Shown here piece by piece: positions 36,046 to 43,735 of a DNA stretch of 64,000 bases (position 1 is the stretch's first letter; every line of letters starts with the position of its first letter). The stretch covers positions 101,993 through 165,992 of the forward strand of contig NZ_RJJW01000009.1 in the NCBI RefSeq assembly GCF_003781945.1, written 5' to 3'. The DNA comes from Halorubrum sp. CSM-61 (lineage in GTDB: Archaea > Halobacteriota > Halobacteria > Halobacteriales > Haloferacaceae). A program made the position numbers and the translations under genes. The notes under the pieces were generated by a model. The model was not told the DNA's origin and searched no databases. It worked only from the letters and a program-made list of their open reading frames with translations.

Positions 36046-36757
36046 TTCTTTGCTGTGTATCACTTTCCCACTACAGATCGCGTGTCGCCGCGGGATTGCA
36101 CGGTTAATCGGTCGCTATACTGCCTCGAACTCTCGATCGTCGCCCGTTCGAGGCGATCGACTACCCGCGCACCGGTCGATGCCTCCGAGTCCGTCTACGG
36201 ATAATTGCCTTCAGTCATAACCGGGCGTACCGGGTGTTCGAGCTCAACCTGAGTACAGTATGCGGAACATATGTCCCACACGAGAGCGGCAGGGGGTATT
36301 AGGAGCCGGATACTCCACGCCTTTCGTTCCGCTCTCTTTCGGCTCGGTATTACTGGCAATACCACTATGGAGCACCCTGGTCACGTCTGATACCGTCTCC
36401 GATAATTAATTATATTTTTTATGATAGAATGACCTCACCGCTAAGAATTACATATGTACTACTGTAATTTCTATCCTATCGATGCATCGAACTGCGGGTG
36501 ATTCTCCGGTTGACCGGGTGTCTCCCGTGGCAATCGGTTCTGTTCCCCCACAGTGAGAACGCGGGATATCGTTGTATTAACGGCGACCGTCAGGAGCGTT
36601 CGGCCGATCCGAAAGAAGAGAGACGGCATTCGCGTCTCGCAGCTGTCACCGATACGGCTTCGGTTCGGGAGGCATCGGGCGAGCCGTGAACCGTCGTCGA
36701 CTCCCCTGACCGACGAGGCGAGCAAGCGATTCGGGTCTCAACCGCGCGGCAGATTAC
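36046..36757. other. Intergenic region with A/T-rich core
   Basis: No gene is supported. The section 36395-36475 is markedly A/T-rich (TAATTAATTATATTTTTTAT and following) against the high-GC background, which may mark a boundary between the transporter operon and the ParA locus. Short frames elsewhere lack codon bias. Confidence 0.5.
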
Positions 36758-37165
36758 TCAGTCCAGGTCGTATCCCCACTCCCGGAGCGTTGCGGCGATC
36801 TCGTCCGTGTGTCGGAGCCCGACGAGCAACGCGGCTTCACGGAGATCGGCCTTCTTGATCGGCTCCCCGAGCTCCGACTCCAGCGTTCGCGTCGTCTCGC
36901 GCTGCGAGTCGACCGTCGACTGTTGGAGGTGGAGCTGTACGGTCTGCTCGCGGCCGTCCGTAATACTGTTCCGCGTGAGCACCCACGGGAGATCTCGCTG
37001 AGCCGATCGAGACACGCGCCCTGATGAACTTTGTATCGCGTTATTCGGTTTATCACTCGTCTGTTCAGCCGTACTTTCGCTATCGTCCGTCTCGGTCGCC
37101 GTCGTCTCGTCGTCCGTCTCCGTCCCCCAGTCGTCGTCGGCGGCCCCGCTCTTGAAGCCGCCCAT
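36758..37165 (-). CDS. ParA-partner small protein
   Basis: 135 aa. The N-terminal 60 residues are Thr/Asp/Ser-rich and probably disordered. The C-terminal half reads LTRNSITDGREQTVQLHLQQ, TVDSQRETTRTLESELG and KKADLREAALLVGLRHTDEI, like a ribbon-helix-helix or other small DNA-binding dimer. Its ATG overlaps the parA stop by one base, so it is coupled to ParA. Genes in this place are usually the site-binding partner in partition systems. The repeats upstream of parA are the natural candidate target. The family itself is not recognised. Confidence 0.7.
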   Translation of the reverse strand: MGGFKSGAADDDWGTETDDETTATETDDSESTAEQTSDKPNNAIQSSSGRVSRSAQRDLPWVLTRNSITDGREQTVQLHLQQSTVDSQRETTRTLESELGEPIKKADLREAALLVGLRHTDEIAATLREWGYDLD

Positions 37166-38049
37166 CAGGCCGTCACCTCCCGTTCGTTCTCATCGAGCGC
37201 GCCGGGTTCGGGGGGGCTCGGGGCTTCGATCCCGCCTTGGGCTTCGATGAACCGGGCGATGCGATCGAACTGCGCGAGCGTCTCCACCTCGTAATCGCGG
37301 CGTCGATCGCGATGGGTCTGCACGTACTCGAACGCGGAACACTGCTGCCGCCAGCACCCCTCTATCAACGACGTCCGATCGCCGATGACCTCGGGGACCT
37401 CGTACGGAATCGTTTCCAGCGTCTCTTCCTGATCGCGTGTGCCCTTGACTCCGATCGGGACCGCGCCTAACACCCCGACGTCGATATTGAGCTGATCGGC
37501 GAAGTTCGACGCCAGATCTTCCAGTCCCTCGACGGCGGCTCGTCCCTTCGCCGACGGTTCGACCGGAAGAAGCAGGTTCCGTGTCGCGTAAATCGCGTTG
37601 TAGAGGTGCGATCCTTCCGTCGCCGGTGGATCGCAGACGAGAACGTCGTACCTCTCGGGGACGCCCGCCTCACCGAGGACCCGGCGCAACTGTGCGTGGA
37701 CGTTGTACGCGTCGCCGAAGTCCTCGGCTTTCTGTTGTTCCCGATCGAGGTGTTGGGTGAGATCGGACAGCGAGTTGTGTTCCGGGATGACGTCGATCCC
37801 CTCGGCGGTCTCGATGAGGTCCTCGAAGGGGCCGCGCGGGCTCCCGACCATGTGACGGACCAGGCTGTCCGCGTCCGCGTCCGCGCGATCAGCGTCGACG
37901 CCGAGTAGGCGGCTCAGGTCCCCGTCCTGCGGATCGAGCGGAACGACGAGCACGTCGAGACCGGCTCGCTGGTGAGCGACGGCCGCGTTCGCCGCGAGCG
38001 AGGTCTTGCCGACGCCGCCCGCTTCGCTGTATACCGTGTAGGCAAGCAT
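37165..38049 (-). CDS. ParA family partition ATPase
   Basis: 294 aa. MinD/ParA-type P-loop ATPase. Deviant Walker A YSEAGGVGKTSLAANAAVAH at residues 7-26 (KGG-type, here EAGGVGKT), A' motif LVVPLDPQDGDLSRLLG and Walker B-like YDVLVCDPPATEGSHLYNAI. Expected to move DNA or cargo by ATP-driven dimer switching on the nucleoid. It is cotranscribed with the partner at 36758. A TATA-like ATTCATTAG (reverse, about 38072-38080) lies 27 bp upstream. This may be a relic of a plasmid within the chromosome or a cargo-positioning ParA. Confidence 0.88.
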   Translation of the reverse strand: MLAYTVYSEAGGVGKTSLAANAAVAHQRAGLDVLVVPLDPQDGDLSRLLGVDADRADADADSLVRHMVGSPRGPFEDLIETAEGIDVIPEHNSLSDLTQHLDREQQKAEDFGDAYNVHAQLRRVLGEAGVPERYDVLVCDPPATEGSHLYNAIYATRNLLLPVEPSAKGRAAVEGLEDLASNFADQLNIDVGVLGAVPIGVKGTRDQEETLETIPYEVPEVIGDRTSLIEGCWRQQCSAFEYVQTHRDRRRDYEVETLAQFDRIARFIEAQGGIEAPSPPEPGALDENEREVTA

Positions 38050-38102
38050 GTACGCCAGATGGGATTCGTAGCTAATGAATGTGCGTCAGACACTTACCTA
38101 TG

Positions 38103-38162
38103 TATCTTAGACACCCCACTCGTCTATCTTAGATACATATCTTAAATATGTGTCTTAGATAA
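38103..38162. repeat. Four TATCTTAGA-type repeats upstream of parA
   Basis: TATCTTAGACAC (38103-38114), TATCTTAGATAC (38125-38136), TATCTTAAATAT (38138-38149) and TGTCTTAGATAA (38151-38162). Starts are spaced 22, 13 and 13 bp. Each is nearly self-complementary. They lie directly behind the parA promoter, the usual place for a centromere/operator bound by the ParA partner. The role is inferred from position. Confidence 0.75.
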
Positions 38163-38869
38163 GTTAGATCGAGAAGACAGATAGAGGGGTAGATGGTCGA
38201 GATCGAGGTCTCGGACTCATCACGCAGTCGGGTACTCGCGTTACTCGCGTTGTTATCGCGATTGTTATCGCGACCCGAGAGCGACGCTCAGATCGAGGCC
38301 CTCGTGGAGCTCGCGGAGCCAAGCTACCCCGCTTATGGCCGTGATCGCAATCCTCTTGAGCCGACGGTATCTCGGTCGAAGCGAACCCGCCGCTGACGGT
38401 GTCCGCTGTGGTCACCTTGCGCGTCAAACTCGCAACTCTTTCAGCACACCGTACCAGGGCGGGTTCACTTCTCCTCTCTCGATAGCGTCGCCGGTCGCCG
38501 AACCGATGACTCGCCGAGATCGCCTCGTCAGGAAGGTCAGCCCAATTCGGTCGTGCCGCGGAGAGGGAACGCGAGAATAGCCATCCGTCCGGAGATGGGA
38601 CGGCTCCGGTTCCGATCGCGGGAGACCGTACACTCGGCATTAGCTCTTCGTATACTACATACCGCTATACGAATAATCAACTTCGACCCCAGCCCGATCC
38701 GACCGTTTGCGACACCGTCGATCCTCGGTAACGCCTCCGATCGACGCCTACTGGCCACTTCGAGGAGAGGTACCACCGTATGGGGACTCCGACGGGGTCG
38801 TTTGGAGGAGGGAAGCGGAGCTGCTGTCGATCTACCCGGCGGGTTCGTCGTCGCCGATATCGCGGTGCC
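38163..38869. other. Intergenic region, no convincing gene
   Basis: About 700 bases between the parA repeats and the GCS2-type gene. Frames of 60-160 codons exist but have no family resemblance or consistent codon bias. One short forward frame (about 38335-38400, MAVIAILLSRRYLGRSEPAA) starts like a membrane helix but soon loses character. I see no RNA fold or repeat. Confidence 0.45.
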
Positions 38870-39976
38870 TCAGGCCGGGTACATAGAGTACTCGGATTCG
38901 TCTTCGGTCAGGTCTTGGACGTCCGCCTCCAGTCGATCGGCCTGCTGTAACCGCCGCGTTCGGGCCTCCGAGTCGCTGAGCTGATACGGACCGTGAAGCC
39001 GTGACGCGAGGGGTTCGTACTCGGCGGTGTCGAAGCCCATCGTCCGGAGGTACGACTCGACTTCGTCCGAGTTGAGCCCGGACTCGATCGCTCGCCAGCT
39101 CAGATCTCGGAGCTCCTCGAACTCCGGGATCTGGATGCGATCGTCTCTCAGGTCAGGCTCCCCAAACTCGACGGACTCCGTTTGCGTGCGTGCGACGAGG
39201 CCCTCGACGTCGGTCGCGAGTTGGAGGATCTGACTGGGGAGCGTGGAGTCCGGCGCTCGCCACTCGACCGTGGGTTGACACTCGCGGAGGCGGACCGGGT
39301 TCAACACGGTGTTCTCGGGCGCGAACAGGTCTTCCACCGTCTCGGGATCGACTCCCTCCTCGGCGGCCAGCCGCTTGAACCGGTCGTACTTTCGATCGAC
39401 GCGGTCTCGCCACTCCGAGAGGCTGTCCGCGTAGTGGCAGAGGTCGGTGAAACAGCGGAACTCCTCTCCGCAGTCCGTTCGATACGCGAGCGCGCGCGAG
39501 GAGTTCGCCCCGTGCGTTCCGTCGTAATAGGACGAGGAGCTCACTAACGCGAGCGCCGGATCGAGGGCGGTCAGCAGGTTGATCTGGTCCACGACGTCGA
39601 CCTGCTCGAAGTGGACGTGCGTTCCGGCGCAGTTCTTCGAGCTCTCGACGTTGCTACCGTAGATGGCTTCAAAGGCCCGTCCGCGCTCGCAGTTCGCGGG
39701 GGCGTCCGACGTGGTCAAGGGCGTCCCGAGCGGAACGAGGCGTTTCCCCTCGCCCTCCGCCGCCAGAATCGCCGTCTGGAGGGTCGACTGAAGCTCGCGT
39801 CGCAGGGAGCGTTCGCTGGTGTGTGGCTCCGTCTTGACTTCGATGAGCGGATCGATGAACTCTGGCTCTATCCGACGGTGGGCTCGGGCGATGTCCGTTC
39901 CGTCACACAGTCGCCCCGTCTCGTCGACGACCCACAGCTCCAGTTCGATACCGACGCTGAGTGAGTACATGGTCAT
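38870..39976 (-). CDS. GCS2-family carboxylate-amine ligase (YbdK/GshA-like)
   Basis: 368 aa. ATP-dependent ligase fold related to glutamate-cysteine ligase. The start MTMYSLSVGIELELWVVDET has the GIExEL motif, then LIEVKTEPHTSERSLRRELQ, SKNCAGTHVHFEQVDVVDQI (GTHVHF, the metal/ATP region), SSSYYDGTHGANSSRALAYR and RECQPTVEWRAPDSTLPSQI. Haloarchaea use gamma-glutamylcysteine as a thiol and have a separate GshA; this one is diverged, so the amine substrate is uncertain. Its start overlaps the stop of the small HTH gene by four bases, tying the two together. Confidence 0.82.
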   Translation of the reverse strand: MTMYSLSVGIELELWVVDETGRLCDGTDIARAHRRIEPEFIDPLIEVKTEPHTSERSLRRELQSTLQTAILAAEGEGKRLVPLGTPLTTSDAPANCERGRAFEAIYGSNVESSKNCAGTHVHFEQVDVVDQINLLTALDPALALVSSSSYYDGTHGANSSRALAYRTDCGEEFRCFTDLCHYADSLSEWRDRVDRKYDRFKRLAAEEGVDPETVEDLFAPENTVLNPVRLRECQPTVEWRAPDSTLPSQILQLATDVEGLVARTQTESVEFGEPDLRDDRIQIPEFEELRDLSWRAIESGLNSDEVESYLRTMGFDTAEYEPLASRLHGPYQLSDSEARTRRLQQADRLEADVQDLTEDESEYSMYPA

Positions 39977-40329
39977 GCCAGTACCGCTTTGTTCGCCTGA
40001 ATGGTCTGGCTCTCGGCATCGTAGTCGATGAGCCCCGCGGACGCCATCTTCGGGAGGTGCCGGTGATGTAACGCGACGCTGAGCCGATCGATACCCTGAT
40101 CGGACTCCGTCTTCGAGCCCCTCGACCCCAGTCGGTCCGCGACTCGCTCGGCGAGCGTCGAGAGGTCTATCGGCGCGGACTCCCCGCTGATCACCGCGAG
40201 AACCTGGCGGCGTCGTTCGTCTGCCATGGCGCTGAGCACCTCGTCGGACGCCATCTCCGCCTCCACGACCAGTGACCGATCGCCCGATCCGCCGATCCGA
40301 ATCTGGGCTTCCCCCGTTGTGTCTGACAT
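39973..40329 (-). CDS. DUF7344-type winged-helix protein
   Basis: 118 aa. Typical haloarchaeal DUF7344 domain: EVLSAMADERRRQVLAVISG, then IDLSTLAERVADRL and VALHHRHLPKMASAGLIDYD. The 'D-RRR-L--L' entry and LHHxHLPKL-wing are diagnostic. It is a likely DNA-binding regulator of its own operon, since the GCS2-type gene follows with a four-base overlap. No ligand domain is present. The target is not shown. Confidence 0.8.
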   Translation of the reverse strand: MSDTTGEAQIRIGGSGDRSLVVEAEMASDEVLSAMADERRRQVLAVISGESAPIDLSTLAERVADRLGSRGSKTESDQGIDRLSVALHHRHLPKMASAGLIDYDAESQTIQANKAVLA

Positions 40330-40634
40330 ACTTTGTCTCCGATTGGAGGTTCTGTTGTGACTCGGGTGAAACCTCGGCCTAAGTCTTTAGCTGGAAACGG
40401 GCCAGATCCGAGTCGTCGGCGGTCCTGAAACCGAAACTCCTTACACACGCGAGCTGGCGGGATCGGATACGCGGATCTCACGACGAGAAGAGTACGCCCG
40501 AGACGCTTCGCCCCGCGACATCGAGGGTCCCTCGATCGCCGACGGGGAGTCGATCTCGGGGGTGGGAGAAGCGAGTTCGTCGTTTCGCGGAGCGCGATCC
40601 GCTCGGAACCCGCGGCGGTCGGGCGGCTATCGGC
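40330..40634. other. Intergenic region, nothing recognised
   Basis: 305 bases between the DUF7344 gene and dodecin, both on the minus strand. Probably the DUF7344 promoter near its right-hand start (CCTAAGTCTTTAG, 40378-40390, is a weak candidate) and the dodecin terminator. No coding or repeat signal. Confidence 0.45.
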
Positions 40635-40847
40635 CTATTGTTCTTCTTCTCGGACCGGGAACGCCACTTCGACGGTGGCCTTGTACGTCGAGATCGAACC
40701 GTCTTCGACTTCCGCCGTGTGGTCTCGGATCTCGATGCCACTGATGTCGTCGACGGTCTTGCTCGCCTCGCGAACCGCTTCGTGCGCCGCGTCCTCCCAC
40801 GACTCGGTGGAAGTTCCCAGCACTTTGATGATCTTGACTGCGGTCAT
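40635..40847 (-). CDS. Dodecin (flavin-binding)
   Basis: 70 aa. Forms a 12-subunit flavin-storage shell; the Halobacterium protein binds riboflavin. The translation MTAVKIIKVLGTSTESWEDA, AHEAVREASKTVDDISGIEI and DGSISTYKATVEVAFPV shows the conserved ESWEDAA segment (Trp that stacks on flavin), S/T-K-V, and the final YKATVEVAF strand. An in-frame ATG three codons earlier would add MNH; the start at 40847 fits the family. Own promoter upstream (TAATTATAAGTATAC, 40880-40894 region). Confidence 0.92.
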   Translation of the reverse strand: MTAVKIIKVLGTSTESWEDAAHEAVREASKTVDDISGIEIRDHTAEVEDGSISTYKATVEVAFPVREEEQ

Positions 40848-41005
40848 GTGGTTCACGTTCGCTCACGAGATACGGCGTATTAATTATAAGTATACTAATC
40901 GGAAATCGGATCACTAACCGCACCGAAACGTCCGCTCAGCGCGTTCTCGCTCCCGAATCTCGCGATTCCGAACACGGGCGGATCGCGGTTCCGGCGGATC
41001 GCGTT

Positions 41006-41323
41006 CTAGTCCTCGCGGGCGGCCGAGATCGCTTCCTTCGGAGCGCCGCAGTTCGGACACGACTCCGGCAACCCCTCGTCCAGCTCGTCCATCTCCCCGC
41101 ACTCCTCGCACCGCCACATCAGGTATCCCTCGCCGAACTCCTTGCCCGGCAGTTCCTCGACCTCTGTCTCCTCGGACTCCACCTCCCCCTCGGACTCGAC
41201 CACCTCGACTTCGAATCCCTCGTTGGTGAAGCCGATCACCCGTCCGACCACCTCGTTGTCGCTGTCGTACACGAGCTCTCCCGGTTCGATCGACGCGTCC
41301 TGAACTTCGCGCTGGGTACCCAT
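41006..41323 (-). CDS. DUF7130-type rubredoxin-like zinc-ribbon protein
   Basis: 105 aa. The N-terminal beta-barrel-like part (IEPGELVYDSDNEVVGRVIG) recalls PRC/OB proteins. An acidic linker (EVVESEGEVESEETEVEELP) leads to a rubredoxin-type end, YLMWRCEECGEMDELDEG and SCPNCGAPKEAI, with two CxxC pairs. It resembles haloarchaeal DUF7130 proteins of unknown function, possibly redox. The C-terminus is basic-acidic mixed. It is alone on its strand. Confidence 0.75.
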   Translation of the reverse strand: MGTQREVQDASIEPGELVYDSDNEVVGRVIGFTNEGFEVEVVESEGEVESEETEVEELPGKEFGEGYLMWRCEECGEMDELDEGLPESCPNCGAPKEAISAARED

Positions 41324-41523
41324 ACCTCGCCGTCGCCTGTTCGTGTGATCAATGTGGGGCCAACGTGTGTGGACTCACGTCTGTCTAAGAGACGATTACC
41401 GGTCGATCGCCGGTATGTGCGCTCGAATCGGCGCTGTGGGCGGTCCGAGAGAGACGTAGAGAGGGACATGACCTTGCGTGTGCGTGCAGAAGCCTTTCAC
41501 ACTCGATCCGCCGAAGCTACCCC

Positions 41524-41847
41524 ATGGCGAACGAGCCTGACAACACCCGGGAGAACGGCGTCGAATTCGGCGGTCTGGTCGAAGACCTGGAAGGGGAGTC
41601 GTACCCGTTGTCTCACGAGGCGGTCCTCGATCGGTACGGCGATCGCGAGCTCGAGCTCGTCGGGGAACCGGTCACGGTGCGGGAGGTGCTCTCTCCGGAG
41701 AACGAGGGGGAGTACGAGGACGCGGAGGGCGTCAAGCAGGCCATCCTCAACATGGTCGGCGACGAGGCGGTCGGCCGAGAGAACTACAGCGACCGGGGCG
41801 GCAACGCAGAGGACGACCAGGACGCGGAGGAGACGGAGACGTTCTAG
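41524..41847 (+). CDS. DUF5789 family protein
   Basis: 107 aa, very acidic. MANEPDNTRENGVEFGGLVE opens the family, followed by LSHEAVLDRYGDRELELVGE and EVLSPENEGEYEDAEGVKQA, then ILNMVGDEAVGRENYSDRG. DUF5789 proteins are haloarchaeal, of unknown function. There are no Cys, membrane or catalytic motifs. Flanked by small stress-type genes (dodecin, PRC-barrel). Confidence 0.8.
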   Translation: MANEPDNTRENGVEFGGLVEDLEGESYPLSHEAVLDRYGDRELELVGEPVTVREVLSPENEGEYEDAEGVKQAILNMVGDEAVGRENYSDRGGNAEDDQDAEETETF

Positions 41848-42020
41848 CGGTCGCGACCCTTCCCGGTACCGCTGATACCGGCTTCGGATCCGCATCGGCC
41901 GATCCGGGCTTCGACCGGCGACGACAGGGGGGCGGATCGCATCGCTCGGGAGCCACGTAAATACACCCGTCACGAGCAAGCAGAATCCTTAGCCTCGAAA
42001 GCGCCCTCAGTTCGATCGCA

Positions 42021-42263
42021 ATGCAAGACGATCACACGCTGACCGAGACCGACGAAGGGAAGGAGGTAGTGAATGCGGACGGAGACATGATCGGCCGCGT
42101 CGTCAAGGTGGAACACGGCAAGGCACACGTCGATCCCGACCCGGGACTGACGGACACGATCCGATCGAAACTGGGCTGGGGCGACGCCGACCAAGAGGAC
42201 TACGTGCTCAACACCTCGAGCATCGAGCGGGTCTCCGACGACGAGATCCACCTGAGCAGGTAG
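42021..42263 (+). CDS. PRC-barrel-type small protein (paralogue)
   Basis: 80 aa, MQDDHTLTETDEGKEVVNAD, GDMIGRVVKVEHGKAHVDPD and IERVSDDEIHLSR. Same length and pattern as the protein at 10905 (GK-V-ADGD-IG-V, DPDP, DEI-L), so the two are paralogues. Function unknown. The T/A-rich boxes upstream are weak. The ATG follows a 170-bp gap from the DUF5789 gene. Confidence 0.75.
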   Translation: MQDDHTLTETDEGKEVVNADGDMIGRVVKVEHGKAHVDPDPGLTDTIRSKLGWGDADQEDYVLNTSSIERVSDDEIHLSR

Positions 42264-42381
42264 CGTTTCCCACAGGCCTTCACCGGTCCGTCTCCTGCTG
42301 GACCCCTCTTTTCAGTGTGGGACATCGACGTACTGACAGACAGTCACGGACGATACATTCGAATTCAACGCCACAAATCAC

Positions 42382-43131
42382 ATGAACGTACGCGCTGCGG
42401 AGTCGGACGACCGGGAACAGATCAGAGCAATCACGCGCGACTCGCTGCAGGCGTCGTACTCGCTCAGTCCGGAACAGATCGAGGTGATACTCGAGGAGGA
42501 GTTCGGCGACGCGGCGCTCGCGGACCTGCTCGACGACGCGGAGACGACCGTGCTCGTCGTCGAGGCGACGATCGACGACGTCGAAGCCGTCCGCGGGTTC
42601 GTCACCCTCGAAACCGGAACGGAGGCCGTGATTCGGTGGCTGCACGTGGACCCGGCGGCGCGGGGAGAGGGCATCGCCACGGCGCTGCTCGACCGCGTTC
42701 GCGACCAGTTCTCCGAGAAGCCGCTGTCGGCGTACATCCTCGACGACGCCGTCGAGGGCGGCGAGTTTCTCGAGGAGTTCGGCCTCAAACAGGGCGATCA
42801 CGACCAGCTGCTGGTCGGCGGTGAGGAGTTCGAAGTCACCGTGTTCACGGAGGGGCAATCGGCGGAGCGGGCGAACGAGCCCTCCGTTTCGGTCCCCGAG
42901 TCGGTCACCGTCGACGGGGCGGAACGGTTCGCCGATCGCGACGACACCGTCCCCGGCAGTGAGGCCCCGTTTTTCACCCTGTACAGCGGGGAAGCGGAAG
43001 AGGAACAGTACGGGTACTTCTGCTCGGAATGCGGCAGTACGAACGTCGCTACCGACGGGCTCGACAGGCTCGAGTGCGGGAACTGCGGGAACGTCCATCG
43101 GGCCGACGAGTGGGACGACGCGTACCTCTGA
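42382..43131 (+). CDS. GNAT acetyltransferase with C-terminal zinc ribbon
   Basis: 249 aa. Residues 1-150 form a GNAT domain: MNVRAAESDDREQIRAITRD, RWLHVDPAARGEGIATALLD (the acetyl-CoA pyrophosphate loop, R-GEGIA) and a C-terminal strand SAYILDDAVEGGEFLEEFG. After an acidic linker (about 150-205) a zinc ribbon follows: YGYFCSECGSTNVATDG and LECGNCGNVHRADEW (two CxxC pairs). The ribbon may bind RNA, protein or the substrate. The fusion is seen in haloarchaea but the acceptor is unknown. Not a RimI, which is separately at 45605. Confidence 0.85.
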   Translation: MNVRAAESDDREQIRAITRDSLQASYSLSPEQIEVILEEEFGDAALADLLDDAETTVLVVEATIDDVEAVRGFVTLETGTEAVIRWLHVDPAARGEGIATALLDRVRDQFSEKPLSAYILDDAVEGGEFLEEFGLKQGDHDQLLVGGEEFEVTVFTEGQSAERANEPSVSVPESVTVDGAERFADRDDTVPGSEAPFFTLYSGEAEEEQYGYFCSECGSTNVATDGLDRLECGNCGNVHRADEWDDAYL

Positions 43132-43298
43132 CGCCAGCCGCCGAACCGGCCGTCGAAGGGAGCGTCGCCCTGCGCGAGTTTCGATCGTTTCGGCTTTCCG
43201 AAAGCGTCAGCGAGTGATGCGTTTTGTCTCCTTCCGGTCGGCACAGACGCAGCGGCGAGCGGTTTCGGGAGTGGGTATAGCACATTGGTTGATCGGTT

Positions 43299-43630
43299 GT
43301 TTATAAGCGATCGAGTGGTGTTGCTGGCGGCTGTTTATAAGTGATCGACGGTGTTGCGGCGAAGACCTCCAAAGCCCCAGTCGCTGTGGGCGGCGCACGC
43401 TCGCTGCGCGCCTCAGTCGCTCGTTTTACTCGCTCCTTGCGGTGCTTACGTCGCCTGCGCCGCCCACAGCGACTGCCCCTTTGAATCCCACCCGCACAGC
43501 ACCGCAACCGCGCCTCACGCCTCCCCAGCCTCGTCGCTGGCGGCGATCGCCGCCAGCGACTCCCTCGCGCGTGCTCCTCGCGGCCTGTCGGCCGCTCGGA
43601 GGCACGCGCCACCGTATTTATAAGTGATCG
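43299..43630. repeat. Repeat element with inverted and direct repeats
   Basis: Three direct copies of TTTATAAGYGATCG end at 43313, 43347 and 43630. Between the second and third lies a 19-bp perfect inverted repeat, AGTCGCTGTGGGCGGCGCA at 43379-43397 and its complement at 43456-43474, plus a 26-bp palindrome centred at 43546/43547 (43534-43559). No reading frame with family resemblance spans it. It looks like a non-coding MITE-like or structured-RNA cassette; similar GCCCACAGCGACT blocks are, as I recall, common in Halorubrum. Confidence 0.7.
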
Positions 43631-43735
43631 TCGAGGCCGCTCACGGTCGTTTAAATACTCTCTCGCCGCCACCGATCTGCAATACTCACTCCCGCACTCG
43701 ATCAACGGACGGTCCTCGGCGACCGGTGGTTCGGT

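Noticed and set aside
38164..38640. Reverse-strand frame of about 158 codons after the parA repeats.
   Set aside because: Arg/Ser-rich translation with no conserved motif and no promoter; probably chance.
43348..43614. Possible short protein inside the 43.3-43.6 kb cassette.
   Set aside because: Frames are open only because the sequence is GC-rich; inverted-repeat structure explains the sequence better.
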